64,000 nucleotides of DNA from Ramlibacter tataouinensis TTB310 (GCF_000215705.1 NC_015677.1:1004001-1068000), one strand, 5' to 3'. Positions 44,758-56,059 are shown, counted from the first letter of the stretch. A program made the numbers and translations. The notes: a model not told the origin generated them from the letters alone.

Positions 44758-45180
44758 ATGCCCGCCCCGCCGCCCACCGTCCAGCCCGCCGAAGGTTATG
44801 CCGGCGACGTGCCGCCGCAGCTCGCCTACGAATGGTGGCGCTCGGGCGACGCCGTGCTGGTCGACGTGCGCAGCGATGCCGAACGCGAATGGGTGGGCTA
44901 CGTGCCCGGCGCCGTCTCGGCGCCCTGGAAGCAGTGGCCGGGCATGGCGCCCAACCCCGGCTTCGACGAAGCGGTCCGTTCCCAGGTGCCGCCGGGCAAG
45001 AAGGCGGTGATGCTGTGCCGCAGCGGCGTGCGCTCGATCGCCGCGGCCCGCCGCGCCACCGAGCTGGGCATCGAGGCCTACAACATCCTGGAAGGCTTCG
45101 AGGGCGATGCCGACGCCGAGGGCCACCGCGGCCGCAAGGGCGGCTGGCGGCTACGGGGCCTGCCCTGGCGCCAGAACTGA
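44758..45180 (+). CDS. rhodanese-like domain protein
   Basis: The 140-aa protein is a single rhodanese domain (sulfur transferase fold): [20 protein letters not shown] and the active-site loop [13 protein letters not shown] with the catalytic Cys. The tail is basic. It may move sulfane sulfur or act in stress response. It is 11 bases before argJ and so probably in that operon. Confidence 0.9.
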   Translation: MPAPPPTVQPAEGYAGDVPPQLAYEWWRSGDAVLVDVRSDAEREWVGYVPGAVSAPWKQWPGMAPNPGFDEAVRSQVPPGKKAVMLCRSGVRSIAAARRATELGIEAYNILEGFEGDADAEGHRGRKGGWRLRGLPWRQN

Positions 45181-45191
45181 GAGGAGAACCG

Positions 45192-46418
45192 ATGGCTGTG
45201 AACCTGAGCGCGCCCCGCGCGGCTGACCTGCTGCCCGTGCCGGGCGTGCGCATCGGCGTGGCCGAGGCGGGCGTGCGCAAGGCCGGGCGCAAGGACCTGA
45301 CCGTGATGCTGCTCGAGCCCGGCGCGGCGGTGGCCGGCGTCTTCACGCAGAACCGCTTCTGCGCGGCGCCGGTGCAGGTGTGCCGCGAGCACCTGAAGCA
45401 GGGGGACATCCGCGCCCTGGTGATCAACACCGGCAACGCGAACGCCGGCACCGGCCAGGACGGCCTGGTGCGCGCGCGCGCCACCTGCATCGCCCTGGCG
45501 CGCCAGCTCGAGGTGGCGCCCGAGCAGGTGCTGCCGTTCTCCACCGGCGTGATCATGGAGCCGCTGCCGCTGGAGCGCATCGAGGCCGGCCTGCCCGCGG
45601 CGCTGGCCGACGCGCAGCCGGCCCACTGGCTGCGCGCCGCCGAGGGCATCATGACCACCGACACGGTGGCCAAGGCCTTCAGCGCGACGGCCGTCGTCGG
45701 CGGCGCGCAGGTGACGGTCACCGGCATCAGCAAGGGCGCCGGCATGATCCGGCCCAACATGGCCACCATGCTGGGCTTCCTGGCCACCGACGCCCGCATC
45801 GCCCCCGGGCTGCTGCCGGCGCTGGCGCTGGAGCTGGCCGAGGCCTCGTTCAACCGCGTCACCGTGGACGGCGACACCTCGACCAACGACTCCTTCGTCG
45901 TCATCGCCACCCAGAAGGCCGCGCACGCGCCCATCGCCTCCCTGGACAGCGCCGACGGCCGCGCGCTCAAGGCCGCCATGCTGCAGGTGGCGCGCCAGCT
46001 GGCCCAGGCCATCGTGCGCGACGGCGAAGGCGCCACCAAGTTCATCACCGTGCGGGTGGAGGGCGGCCGCGACGCGGGCGAGTGCCGGCAGGTGGCCTAC
46101 GCCATCGCCCACTCGCCGCTGGTCAAGACCGCGTTCTTCGCCAGCGATCCCAATCTGGGCCGCATCCTGGCGGCGGTGGGCTACGCCGGCATTGCCGACC
46201 TCGACCCCGGCCGCATCGACCTGTTCCTGGACGACGTGCACGTCGCCGTGGGCGGCGGGCGCAACCCGTCCTACCGCGAGGAGGACGGCCAGCGCGTGAT
46301 GAAGCAGAGCGAGATCACGGTGCGCGTGGTGCTGGGCCGGGGCCAGGCGGCCGACACGGTGTGGACCTGCGACTTCAGCTACGACTACGTGAAGATCAAC
46401 GCCGACTACCGTTCCTGA
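45192..46418 (+). CDS. argJ: bifunctional glutamate N-acetyltransferase/amino-acid acetyltransferase ArgJ
   Basis: ArgJ transfers the acetyl group from N-acetylornithine to glutamate in the cyclic arginine pathway. The 408-aa precursor has TGNANAGTG, and [20 protein letters not shown], where the Thr of ATML is the autoprocessing nucleophile between alpha and beta chains, and [24 protein letters not shown] precedes the ATG at 45192. Whether it also uses acetyl-CoA cannot be read. It is four bases before the DUF815 gene. Confidence 0.96.
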   Translation: MAVNLSAPRAADLLPVPGVRIGVAEAGVRKAGRKDLTVMLLEPGAAVAGVFTQNRFCAAPVQVCREHLKQGDIRALVINTGNANAGTGQDGLVRARATCIALARQLEVAPEQVLPFSTGVIMEPLPLERIEAGLPAALADAQPAHWLRAAEGIMTTDTVAKAFSATAVVGGAQVTVTGISKGAGMIRPNMATMLGFLATDARIAPGLLPALALELAEASFNRVTVDGDTSTNDSFVVIATQKAAHAPIASLDSADGRALKAAMLQVARQLAQAIVRDGEGATKFITVRVEGGRDAGECRQVAYAIAHSPLVKTAFFASDPNLGRILAAVGYAGIADLDPGRIDLFLDDVHVAVGGGRNPSYREEDGQRVMKQSEITVRVVLGRGQAADTVWTCDFSYDYVKINADYRS

Positions 46419-46422
46419 TCCG

Positions 46423-47301
46423 ATGGCCGAGAAGTTCGACCACCTCATCGCCCGCGCCGAGCAGCTGCTGGCCCGCATCGAGGCCGTGCTGCCGCAGCCG
46501 CTGTCGGCGCCCGACTGGTCGGCCTCGGTGGCCTGGCGCTTGCGCAAGCGCTCCACCGGCCACGGCTCGCTGGAGCCGGTGCGGCACGTGGCGGCGATCC
46601 GCCTGGCCGAGCTGAAGGAGATCGATCCGCAGAAGGAGAAGATCCAGCGCAACACCGAGCAGTTCGTGCGCGGCCAGACGGCCAACAACGTGCTGCTCAC
46701 CGGCGCGCGCGGCACCGGCAAGAGCTCGCTGATCAAGGCCTGCCTCAACGAGTACGCGCCCCGGGGCCTGCGGCTGATCGAGGTGGACAAGGCCGACCTC
46801 ACCGACCTGCCCGACATCGTGGAGGTGGTGGCGCCGCGGCCCGAGAAGTTCATCGTCTTCTGCGACGACCTGAGCTTCGAGGAGGGCGAAGCGGGCTACA
46901 AGGCGCTCAAGTCCATCCTGGACGGCTCGGTGGCCGCGGCCACGCCCAACCTGCTGATCTACGCCACCAGCAACCGGCGCCACCTGCTGCCCGAGTACAT
47001 GAAGGAGAACCTCAGCTACACCCACACCGAGGACGGCGAGGTCCATCCCGGCGAGGTGGTGGAGGAGAAGATCTCCCTGTCCGAGCGCTTCGGCCTGTGG
47101 GTGAGCTTCTACCCGTTCAGCCAGGACGAGTACCTGGCCATCGTGGCGCAGTGGCTGTCCTCGCTGGGCATCCCCGCCGCGCAAGTCGAGGCCGCCCGCG
47201 CCGAAGCCCTGGTCTGGGCGCTGGAACGCGGCTCGCGCAGCGGCCGCGTGGCCTACCAGTTCGCGCGCGACTGGGCCGGCAGGCGCGGCGGCGACCTGTG
47301 A
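46423..47301 (+). CDS. DUF815-family AAA-type ATP-binding protein
   Basis: The 292-aa protein has an N-terminal helical part, Walker A GARGTGKSSLIK (residues 93-104), Walker B FIVFCDDLSF, and sensor region LLIYATSNRRHLLPEYMKEN. DUF815 proteins are conserved beside argJ and a NUDIX gene; their substrate is not known to me. The start lies four bases after argJ and the stop overlaps the NUDIX GTG. Confidence 0.88.
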   Translation: MAEKFDHLIARAEQLLARIEAVLPQPLSAPDWSASVAWRLRKRSTGHGSLEPVRHVAAIRLAELKEIDPQKEKIQRNTEQFVRGQTANNVLLTGARGTGKSSLIKACLNEYAPRGLRLIEVDKADLTDLPDIVEVVAPRPEKFIVFCDDLSFEEGEAGYKALKSILDGSVAAATPNLLIYATSNRRHLLPEYMKENLSYTHTEDGEVHPGEVVEEKISLSERFGLWVSFYPFSQDEYLAIVAQWLSSLGIPAAQVEAARAEALVWALERGSRSGRVAYQFARDWAGRRGGDL

Positions 47302-47768
47302 GCGTTCTGGTCGCCGACGGCGAGCGGCCGCGCGAAGGCGGGCCCGATCGCCGGGAAGTCCTGGTGGCCGTGGGCGTGCTGGTGCGGCCGGACGGCCGCT
47401 TCCTGCTGACCTCGCGGCCGGCCGGCAAGGTGTACGCCGGCTACTGGGAGTTCCCGGGCGGCAAGCTGGAGCCGGGCGAGACGGTGGAAGCCGCCCTGCG
47501 CCGCGAACTGCACGAGGAGCTGGGCATCACCATAGCCACGGCCCATCCCTGGAAGGTCGAGCGTGTCGACTACCCGCATGCCCTGGTGCGGCTGAACTTC
47601 TGCAAGGTGTTCGACTGGACGGGGCAGCTGCAGATGCGCGAGGGCCAGGCCTGCGCCTGGGAGGGCCTGCCGGTGCAGGTGCGCCCGGTGCTGCCGGGCA
47701 CGGTGCCGGTGCTGGACTGGTTCGCGGCAGAGCGCGGCCACCGGGGCGCCACGCACTTCGCGGCCTGA
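47298..47768 (+). CDS. NUDIX hydrolase (MutT-type)
   Basis: The 156-aa protein contains the NUDIX box GGKLEPGETVEAALRRELHE followed by EL (GX5EX7REUXEEXGU pattern). The surrounding FPGGKLE and VRLNFCKVFDWTGQ resemble MutT-like 8-oxo-dGTP pyrophosphatases, which clean oxidised nucleotides. GTG start at 47298 overlaps the previous stop (GTGA). It converges on an unknown gene after 19 bases. Confidence 0.92.
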   Translation: MSVLVADGERPREGGPDRREVLVAVGVLVRPDGRFLLTSRPAGKVYAGYWEFPGGKLEPGETVEAALRRELHEELGITIATAHPWKVERVDYPHALVRLNFCKVFDWTGQLQMREGQACAWEGLPVQVRPVLPGTVPVLDWFAAERGHRGATHFAA

Positions 47769-47787
47769 CGATGGCCGTCGCCGGACC

Positions 47788-48282
47788 TCAGGCCGAGCCC
47801 GGCTCCGGGCCGGCGAACGAGGCGCCGGTGGCCAGCTCGAGGCGGTCGGTCAGGGCGTGCAGCGCCGCCTCGTGCTCGCGCCACAGCTGCATGAAGCGGC
47901 CGTCGTGGTCGGACTCCAGCCAGGCCTCCGGGTCGGCCAGCCGCAGGCGCTGCTGGGCGGCCAGGAAGGCCGCCAGGCGGGTATGCACATCCATCAGCGC
48001 CGACCACTGGCGCGACAGGCGTGGAAAGCCCAGGGCCTGGGCCCTGGCGGCTTCCTGCAGGGCTGTCTCGGCCACGTCGTCGTGCAGAACGAAGGCGGCG
48101 TTGCGCCGCTGCGAAGCCACCCAGGCCGAGTAGCGCGCCAGCGCGTGCAGCAGGCGCAGGCCCTGCTCGCGCCGCGCCTCGCGCAACCGCAGGTGGCGGG
48201 TGATGAGCGCGCTGATCACGGCGGCCAGCGCCACGCCGGAGAGCAGCCACAAAGCGAGGGAGGAAAGGTCGGACACGGCCAC
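47788..48282 (-). CDS. membrane-anchored protein of unknown function
   Basis: The 164-aa product has one N-terminal hydrophobic helix (LALWLLSGVALAAVISALIT) and a mainly helical, Arg/Ala-rich cytoplasmic part. No named domain is recognised. The GTG at 48282 (or 48276) was chosen because a longer frame runs into the Ku gene. It starts just four bases after the Ku stop and may be its operon partner. Confidence 0.65.
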   Translation of the reverse strand: MAVSDLSSLALWLLSGVALAAVISALITRHLRLREARREQGLRLLHALARYSAWVASQRRNAAFVLHDDVAETALQEAARAQALGFPRLSRQWSALMDVHTRLAAFLAAQQRLRLADPEAWLESDHDGRFMQLWREHEAALHALTDRLELATGASFAGPEPGSA

Positions 48283-48286
48283 CGCC

Positions 48287-49228
48287 TTATGCGGCGCGCC
48301 GGTTGCGGGCCTTGGCCGGCGCGGGCTTCTTGGCGGGCGCCTGCTTGCCGGCCGCCTTCTTCGACGCGGGTGCGGGGGCCGGCGCGGCCGCCTTGCCACC
48401 GCCACCGCGCTGCAGGCTGCGCTTGAGCAGCTCCGTCAGGTCGATCACGTCGGCGCCGGCGGGCGCCGCGGGCTGCGATTCCACCTTGTCGACATGGGCC
48501 GTGTCGCCGGCTTCTGCCTTGGCCTCCACCAGCTTCATGACCTCTTCCTTGAACGAGTCGCGGAACTGGTCGGCGCTCCAGTGGGCGGTCATGCCCTCGA
48601 TCAGCTGCTTGGCCATGTTCAGCTCGGCTTCCCGCACGCCCGCGGCCTTGGCGTCCGAAGGCGGCAGCTTCAGCTCCTCCCACGAGCGGATCTCGCCGCC
48701 CCAGCGCAGCAGGTTGAGGATCAGTGCCGGACCGCAGGGGATGAGCACGGCCAAGTGCTGCTTGGTCTGGATCACCACCTTGGCGATGCCGACCTTGCCG
48801 GTCTGCTTGAGCGCCTCGCGCAGCAGCGCATACACCTTGTCGCCCTTGTTGACGGGGCCGACGTAGTAGGGCCGCTCCAGGTAGACGAAGGGCACCTCAT
48901 CCGCGTCGACGAAGGCCTCGATCTCGATGGTCTGGGTGGTGCGCGGGTAGGCTGCGGCGATCTCCTCGGGCGACAGGATCACGTACTGGCCATCCTGCCA
49001 CTCGATGCCCTTGACGATGTCGTCCTTGTCGATCTCCTTGCCGGTCTTCTTGTTGACCCGCTTGTAGCCCACCGGGTCCATGGTGCGCCTGTCGAGCCAG
49101 TCGAAGTTGAGGTCGCTCTCGGCGGTGGCCGAGTACAGCCCGATCGGGATGTGCACCAGCCCGAACGTGATGGCGCCCTTCCACAGCGTGCGCGTGGAGG
49201 TTTTCGCCATTCCTTTCTGATCGGCCAT
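48287..49228 (-). CDS. ku: DNA end-binding protein Ku
   Basis: Bacterial Ku binds double-strand breaks as a ring and recruits LigD for non-homologous end joining. The 313-aa protein has the core (TRTLWKGAITFGLVHIPIGL, DWLDRRTMDPVGYKRVNKKT, YYVGPVNKGDKVYALLREAL) and a Lys/Ala/Pro-rich C-terminal tail (residues 270-313) that binds DNA. No ligD is in the window. The ATG at 49228 follows GAAAGGAA-type sequence with residues MADQKGMAKTSTR; a second ATG six codons later is possible. Confidence 0.94.
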   Translation of the reverse strand: MADQKGMAKTSTRTLWKGAITFGLVHIPIGLYSATAESDLNFDWLDRRTMDPVGYKRVNKKTGKEIDKDDIVKGIEWQDGQYVILSPEEIAAAYPRTTQTIEIEAFVDADEVPFVYLERPYYVGPVNKGDKVYALLREALKQTGKVGIAKVVIQTKQHLAVLIPCGPALILNLLRWGGEIRSWEELKLPPSDAKAAGVREAELNMAKQLIEGMTAHWSADQFRDSFKEEVMKLVEAKAEAGDTAHVDKVESQPAAPAGADVIDLTELLKRSLQRGGGGKAAAPAPAPASKKAAGKQAPAKKPAPAKARNRRAA

Positions 49229-49261
49229 GGATGGAAATTCTTGTTGGGAAAAACTTCCTGA

Positions 49262-49271
49262 GTTTGCAAAC
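49262..49271. promoter_or_regulatory. short palindrome upstream of ku
   Basis: GTTTGCAAAC is an exact 10-base palindrome 34 bases before the ku start, in an AT-rich patch. It could bind a regulator or belong to the ku promoter; nothing more can be said. Confidence 0.25.
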
Positions 49272-49376
49272 GTATCCGTGCCCGGCCTGTGGGACACCTG
49301 CAGGGCGCCGTGTAGGCGGGCGCGCACAGCCGGCCCCGGCTCCCTGCTATGCCGTACCGGCTTGGCTCGGGCGCCG

Positions 49377-49736
49377 TCAGTGCAGCTTGAGCAGGGAGGC
49401 CAGGCTGAGCCCGCGCCGCGGCGCCGGGGCGCCGGGCGCGTGTTCGTCAGCCGTGCGCTGCCAGCGGGCGGCCAGGCGCGAGAACGCCTCGCCGCTATCG
49501 GGGGCGAAGGCGGCGTGCTCGCGGTGCAGCGTGCCGAAGTTGCCGGCGATGCGGCGCGCCAGCAGGTAGCGGTGGGCCGGCGCCCGCGTCTGCATGAAGG
49601 CGGTCATCAGCGACAGCGTGGCCAGCCACAGCGCGCGGCAGGCATCGGCCAGCGCCTTCGCATCGGCGCCGCCTTGCGCATCGGATCGGGGGGTCACGGC
49701 TTGCTCCCTGGACGGATGGTGTGGGTCTCCATCCAT
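49377..49736 (-). CDS. hypothetical protein
   Basis: The 119-aa soluble frame has a helical middle (ALADACRALWLATLSLMTAF) and a Pro/Ala-rich C-terminus. I do not recognise it. It lies alone between ku and the KGG gene on the same strand. The reality of the gene rests on its length and position; a start about 13 codons further in is also possible. Confidence 0.5.
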   Translation of the reverse strand: MDGDPHHPSREQAVTPRSDAQGGADAKALADACRALWLATLSLMTAFMQTRAPAHRYLLARRIAGNFGTLHREHAAFAPDSGEAFSRLAARWQRTADEHAPGAPAPRRGLSLASLLKLH

Positions 49737-49819
49737 GCTAGGGGCCGGGCCGCGCCCCCGGTGTCGGCGCAGGTCGCGCCCGCGGACCGCTGAGTCCTAC
49801 AGCGGCCGCCCGCCCATGG

Positions 49820-50038
49820 TCAGCGGCTGTCGCCGGCGCTGGGCCGCGCATGCCGCTTCTTGCCGGCGGCACGCGCTTCCTCGCTGGTGAATTCATGCGC
49901 GTGGCCGCTCTGGTGGGCGGCGCGCCCTCCCAGGCTGGCGATCTCGCGCTGGCGCTGCGGGTCCATCGCCGCGAAGCCGCGCAGGCTGCGCTTGGGGGTG
50001 TTGCCGTTGGACTGGTTGGAGGAATCTTGCAAAGACAT
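49820..50038 (-). CDS. KGG-domain stress-induced protein
   Basis: The 72-aa protein has KGG/con-10-like units: GFAAMDPQRQREIASLGGRA then HEFTSEEARAAGKKRHARP. Such small hydrophilic proteins are induced by general stress and desiccation in bacteria and fungi. The ATG at 50038 has GGAAACC rather than a perfect SD. It is separate from the sigma-54 block upstream. Confidence 0.85.
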   Translation of the reverse strand: MSLQDSSNQSNGNTPKRSLRGFAAMDPQRQREIASLGGRAAHQSGHAHEFTSEEARAAGKKRHARPSAGDSR

Positions 50039-50164
50039 GGGGTTTCCTTCGAATAAGGGAAAGGGAGTCCGACTCGTGGCAACGGGCATGCCCGCGAATC
50101 CGGCGTGCCGGGCGGCGCGCCGCCGGGGCTCTGCTGCAAAACTTGCGGCAAATGGCTGAACTGC

Positions 50165-51553
<1,389 letters not shown>

Positions 51554-51644
51554 CCGTGGGGTACTCCCTCAAAACGAACCGATTGTTGCGCGCGGCTACA
51601 GACGCGGTGTAACAACATGGAAGAGCGGGGGAGAAGCGGCAAGC

Positions 51645-54248
51645 TCAGCGCTCCTCCAGGCTGGCACGCAGCTGCCGGCGGTCCACCGGCTTGACCAGGT
51701 AGGCATCGAAGCCGGCCGTGTAGGCGTCGTCCGCGTCGCGGTCCCGACCATAACCCGAGAGCGCGATCATGCGGCCCGCGTAGCCGGCCGCGCGGGCGTG
51801 GCGCGCCAGCTCGTAGCCGGTCAGGCCGGGCAGTCCGATGTCGACGATGGATACTTCCGGACGCAGCTGCAACACGCAGTGCAGCCCATCGATGCCGTCG
51901 CTGGCCGTGCTCACGTCGTGGCCGTCCAGCTCGAGCTTGGAGCGCAAGGCCGCCAGCACGTCCTGGTTGTCCTCGACCACCAGCACGTGGCGGCGCCGCG
52001 AGGGCGGCAGCGTATCGCCTGCCTGGCGCACGGGCGGGGCCACCGCTGGCAGCCGCACCGTGAAGGAGCTGCCGCGTGCCAGGTTGGCGGCGCTGACGGT
52101 GCCGCCGTGCAGCTCGACCAGGCTGCGCACCAGGGTCAGGCCCAGCCCCAGGCCGCCGGCGCGCCGGTCCAGCGGCCGCTCGCCCTGCACGAACAGGTCG
52201 AACACGCGCGGCAGCAGTTCCGGCGGAATGCCGGCGCCGCAGTCCCGCACCTCCAGCTGCGCCATGCCGTCCTGCAGCCCGGTGCTGACGTCCACCGGCG
52301 AGCCGGCCGGCGTGTACTTGAAGGCGTTGGTCACCAGCTGGGTCACCACCTGCTCCAGCCGCACCGCGTCGCCCTCCACCCAGGCCTCGTCCAGGTGCAG
52401 CCGCAGCTCGTGGCCGCCGGCCTCGCCGGTCAGCGACAGCGTCTGCCGCACCCGGATCGCCACGGCGGCCAGGTCGACCGGCTGCCGCAGCAGACGCACC
52501 TTGCCGGCCAGGGCGCGGCCCACGTCCAGCAGGTCGTCCATCATGTGGGCCAGGTTGCGGGTCTGGCGCGCGATGATGCCGCGCGCTTCCGTGGCACTGG
52601 GGCTGTCCGCCGGCGCGATCTCCAGCACCTCGACCGCGGCCGAGACCGCGCCCAGCGGGTTGCGCAGCTCGTGGCTGAGCATGGCCAGGAACTCGTCCTT
52701 GGCCCGGCTGGCGGCCTCGGCCTGCCGGCGGGCGGCGATGGCGCGCTCGGTCAGCTGCTCGCGCTGCAGCTGCGCCTCGCGGTGGGCCGTCATGTCCACC
52801 GTGACGCCCACCATCTGCACGGCCCGGCCGTCGGCGTCGTAGTGCAGCGTGACGCGGCTGGAGAGCCAGCGCGAGCGGCCGTCGGGGGCGGTGATGCAGT
52901 ATTCCAGCGTCCAGCCCTCCCGGCGCAGGGCGCATGCGGTCCAGAACTCGCGCTCGACGCGGTCGCGGTCGTCCCCGTCGATCCGCGCGAACCACCCGGC
53001 CAGGCCGGCCATGGGCGTGTCCGGGCGCGTGCCGAACAGCCGGTGCTGGCCCGGGGTCCAGTCCAGCTGGTCGGCGCCGAAGCGGTAGTGGAAGAAGCCG
53101 ACCTGGCCGGCCTCCTGCGCCAGGGCCATCAGCTGGTGGCTCTCGCGCAGTTCCTCGGCCGTGGCCTCCAGCCGGGCCCGCGCGGCCGCATCGCGCTGCG
53201 CGGACCGCAGCAGCGCATGGCGCAGCAGGGCGACCTCCTTGACCGGCGCCGGGCCGGCCAGCCGCGCCGGCCCGCCGGTGGCCAGCTGGTGCAGCGGGCG
53301 GGTGACGCGGCGGGCCGCCAGCGCGGCCAGCAGCACGCCCAGCAGCAGGCTGGCACCGCTGGTCGCCAGCGCACCCAGGATGGCGCGCCGGTGGCCCGCG
53401 TCGATCGGCTGGGCCGGCGTGCCGACCCGCACGGTCCATCCGGCCACCGGCACCGCCTGCCAGGCCGCGTACACCGCCCGGCCCTCGGAGTTCAGCGCGC
53501 GGTGCACGCCGAACGGCTGGCCGCGCAGCGTCTGCGCGGTCGCCGGGGGCAGGGCATCACCGGCAGCCGCCACCTCGGGCCCGGCGGTGTGGCTGATGGT
53601 CCGGTACTGGGCGTCGAGCAGCGCGGCATAGCCGCCCTGGGGGCGGCTGGCGCCGCTGGCCAGCCGCTGCCACACCGCGGGGCCGATGCGGGCGCCCAGC
53701 ACGTGGCCCGGCTCGCCTTCGCGCACCAGCGGAACCGCCAGGATCACGGCTGGCCCGTCGGTTCCGTCGCGGGGCAGCAGGCCCGAGACGGCCGGCTGCA
53801 GCCGCTGGGTTACCAGCCGGCGCACGCCGTCCAGCTCGGGCGCCGGACCCTCGGCCCCCCCGGAGGCGGTGTCGAACAGCACGCCGCCCGCCGGGTCCAG
53901 CAGGAACACGCTGTCCCAGTCGCGGCGCGGCCGCGGCCGCCAGCGCCACAGCTGCTGCAGCCGCCCCGGCCCGCCCTCCTGCAGCACCTCGGAATGGGAC
54001 AGCGCGGTGAGGGCATCGAGCGAGGCCAGCAACTCGCTGTCCACCGCCTGCGCGAACGAGGCCGCCGAGCGCGCCAGGCCGTCCTCCACCTGGTCCTGCT
54101 GCGCGCGGGCGTCCATCAGGATTTGCCAGCTCATGAGGGCCGACAGCGGGAAGGTGGCCAGCAGGATCACCGCCACCAGGTAGGTGCGCAGCGAGGCCGC
54201 CGGCCAATGGCGTTCGAGCCGTGGGGGCGAGGGTGTTCCGGGCGACAT
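51645..54248 (-). CDS. hybrid sensor histidine kinase
   Basis: The 867-aa kinase has two membrane helices (about 23-42 and 295-318) bracketing a periplasmic sensing domain of the Cache type, a PAS_3-like domain (residues 375-490), HisKA with the phospho-His in MLSHELRNPLGAVSAAVEVL, HATPase (DCGAGIPPELLPRVFDLF, GGLGLGLTLVRS) and a C-terminal receiver (VLVVEDNQDVL, VDIGLPGLTG with phospho-Asp). It probably phosphorylates the sigma-54 regulator downstream. The signal is not known. Confidence 0.92.
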   Translation of the reverse strand: MSPGTPSPPRLERHWPAASLRTYLVAVILLATFPLSALMSWQILMDARAQQDQVEDGLARSAASFAQAVDSELLASLDALTALSHSEVLQEGGPGRLQQLWRWRPRPRRDWDSVFLLDPAGGVLFDTASGGAEGPAPELDGVRRLVTQRLQPAVSGLLPRDGTDGPAVILAVPLVREGEPGHVLGARIGPAVWQRLASGASRPQGGYAALLDAQYRTISHTAGPEVAAAGDALPPATAQTLRGQPFGVHRALNSEGRAVYAAWQAVPVAGWTVRVGTPAQPIDAGHRRAILGALATSGASLLLGVLLAALAARRVTRPLHQLATGGPARLAGPAPVKEVALLRHALLRSAQRDAAARARLEATAEELRESHQLMALAQEAGQVGFFHYRFGADQLDWTPGQHRLFGTRPDTPMAGLAGWFARIDGDDRDRVEREFWTACALRREGWTLEYCITAPDGRSRWLSSRVTLHYDADGRAVQMVGVTVDMTAHREAQLQREQLTERAIAARRQAEAASRAKDEFLAMLSHELRNPLGAVSAAVEVLEIAPADSPSATEARGIIARQTRNLAHMMDDLLDVGRALAGKVRLLRQPVDLAAVAIRVRQTLSLTGEAGGHELRLHLDEAWVEGDAVRLEQVVTQLVTNAFKYTPAGSPVDVSTGLQDGMAQLEVRDCGAGIPPELLPRVFDLFVQGERPLDRRAGGLGLGLTLVRSLVELHGGTVSAANLARGSSFTVRLPAVAPPVRQAGDTLPPSRRRHVLVVEDNQDVLAALRSKLELDGHDVSTASDGIDGLHCVLQLRPEVSIVDIGLPGLTGYELARHARAAGYAGRMIALSGYGRDRDADDAYTAGFDAYLVKPVDRRQLRASLEER

Positions 54249-54602
54249 GGTGGACCGCTTCGCGGACGGGCCGCCGCGGGGCCCGAGTATTCCATGGTCG
54301 CTGCCCGGCCGGCATCGGCGCAACGGCATGTAAGCCTGCAGTTCTTGCGCGTAACGGCTACCGGCCGGGCTCGCCGGCCGCGCCCAGAGCGGCTCTCCCG
54401 GTCGCCGCGGCAGCGCGGTAGGTGAGCTTCGTTTGCTGCTTTCGGCCGTGTTTTCGCCGCGCAATGGTTAGCAATGTCCGGCTTGTGTGAGCATCTTTGT
54501 CCAGCCGCTTCGCGAGGCATGGGCTTTGCGTAAAGTCATCGCCGAGCAAGCCACTGCCTGCGCCTGCGCGGCTTCTTTCTTCAAGCAGGGGGATGCCAGA
54601 CG
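54249..54602. other. intergenic region between kinase and rpoN
   Basis: The 354 bases hold the divergent upstream regions of the kinase (minus) and rpoN (plus), a GGCCGG-GCTCG-CCGGCC hairpin at 54363-54379, and the -24/-12 promoter at 54515-54530. The 54430-54560 part is AT-richer. No gene is seen. Confidence 0.6.
54515..54530 (+). promoter_or_regulatory. sigma-54 (-24/-12) promoter of rpoN
   Basis: AGGCATGGGCTTTGCG matches the TGGCACG-N4-TTGCW consensus: GG and GC are spaced by ten bases, GGCA and TTGC are exact. It lies 73 bases before the rpoN ATG. It implies that this rpoN is transcribed by a sigma-54 holoenzyme, possibly itself, with an activator. Confidence 0.65.
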
Positions 54603-55991
54603 ATGATGATGAATTCCTTGGGCCTGCGCGCCAGCCAGACCCTCCAGCCCGCGCTGTCGCCGCGCCTGCAGCGCGCGGTGCGGCTGCTGCAGATGTCGTC
54701 GATCGACTTCTCGCAGGTGGTGCGCGACGCGCTGGACACCAACCCGTTCCTCGAAACCGACGATTCGGCCCCGCCGGCCGACACGGCGGTGGCGGACGTG
54801 GCCGAGACCGAACCGCCGGAGGGCCTGGGCTGGGGCGCCGACCCGGTGGGGCGCTCGCGCATGGTCGACGGCGACGGCGGCGTGTTCGACACCCTGATGG
54901 CCCCCACCTCGCTGGCCGACCACCTGATCGGCCAGCTCAACGTCATGCCCCTGCCCGAGCGCGACTGGGCGCTGGCGGCGGCGGTCGCCGAGTCGCTGGA
55001 CGAGGACGGCTACCTGCGCACGCCGCTGGAGGAAGTCGCCGCCGTGCTGCAGCTGCTGCCGCAGGCGCAGCCGCAGGAACTGGTGATCGCGCTGCGCCGG
55101 GTGCAGGCCCTGGACCCGGCCGGCGTGGGCGCGCGCAGCGTGGCCGAATGCCTGCTGCTGCAGCTGCCGGCGCTGCCCGATGCGCCGGTGCGCGAGCTGG
55201 CCGCCGTCATCCTGGCCGACCACCTGGAGGTGCTGGCGGGCCGCGACCTGGGCGTGCTGGCGCGCCGCCTGGGCGCCAGCCGCTCCGCGGTCGAGGCGGC
55301 CTGCGCCGCCATCCGCCGGCTCGACCCGCGCCCGGGCTGGAAGTTCGGCGCGCCCTCGGTGCAGTACGTCACGCCCGACGTCATCGTGCGCAAGCAGCGC
55401 GGCCAGTGGACCGCCTCGCTCAATCCGGCCGTGGTGCCCAAGGTGCGCGTCAACCGCAGCTACGCCGACCTGTTCACGCGGCACCGCAGCCCGCAGCACG
55501 CGGAGCTGGGCGCGCACCTGCAGGAGGCCAAGTGGACGGTGCGCAACGTGGAGCAGCGCTTCTCCACCATCCTGAGCGTCTCGCGCGCCATCCTCAAGCG
55601 CCAGCACCACTTCCTGGCCTACGGCGCGATGGCGATGAAGCCGATGGCGCTGCGCGAGATCGCCGACGAGGTGGGGGTGCACGAGTCCACCGTCTCGCGC
55701 GTGACCAACAACAAGTTCATGGCCACGCCCTGCGGCGTGTTCGAGCTCAAGTACTTCTTCTCGCGCGGCCTGGCCACCGCCAGCGGCGGCGAGTGCTCGC
55801 CCACCGCCATCCGCAGCCTGATCGGCGAGATGATCGCGGCCGAGGCGCCGCAGCGGCCGTTGTCGGACGTGGAGATCGCGCGCCAGCTGGCGCAGCAGGG
55901 CCTGAACGTGGCGCGCCGCACGGTCACCAAGTACCGCCAGCTGATGAAGATCGAGCCGGCCGAGCGCCGGCGGCCGGTGGCCTGCGCCTGA
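54603..55991 (+). CDS. rpoN: RNA polymerase sigma-54 factor
   Basis: The 462-aa sigma factor has region I (LGLRASQTLQPALSPRLQRA then VRLLQMSSIDF), an acidic short region II, the core-binding domain (residues 120-300) and the DNA-binding part ending with the RpoN box ARRTVTKYRQ (last residue differs from ARRTVAKYRE-type). It is slightly short. The usual lptB/hpf neighbours of the main rpoN are absent, so it may be a second copy tied to the adjoining kinase/activator genes. Confidence 0.94.
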   Translation: MMMNSLGLRASQTLQPALSPRLQRAVRLLQMSSIDFSQVVRDALDTNPFLETDDSAPPADTAVADVAETEPPEGLGWGADPVGRSRMVDGDGGVFDTLMAPTSLADHLIGQLNVMPLPERDWALAAAVAESLDEDGYLRTPLEEVAAVLQLLPQAQPQELVIALRRVQALDPAGVGARSVAECLLLQLPALPDAPVRELAAVILADHLEVLAGRDLGVLARRLGASRSAVEAACAAIRRLDPRPGWKFGAPSVQYVTPDVIVRKQRGQWTASLNPAVVPKVRVNRSYADLFTRHRSPQHAELGAHLQEAKWTVRNVEQRFSTILSVSRAILKRQHHFLAYGAMAMKPMALREIADEVGVHESTVSRVTNNKFMATPCGVFELKYFFSRGLATASGGECSPTAIRSLIGEMIAAEAPQRPLSDVEIARQLAQQGLNVARRTVTKYRQLMKIEPAERRRPVACA

Positions 55992-56059
55992 CACCAGGGC
56001 GCCGCGGGTGCGGCCGGGCCCGGCGCGGGGGCAGCCCGGCCGTTGGCTAGACTGCGCCC

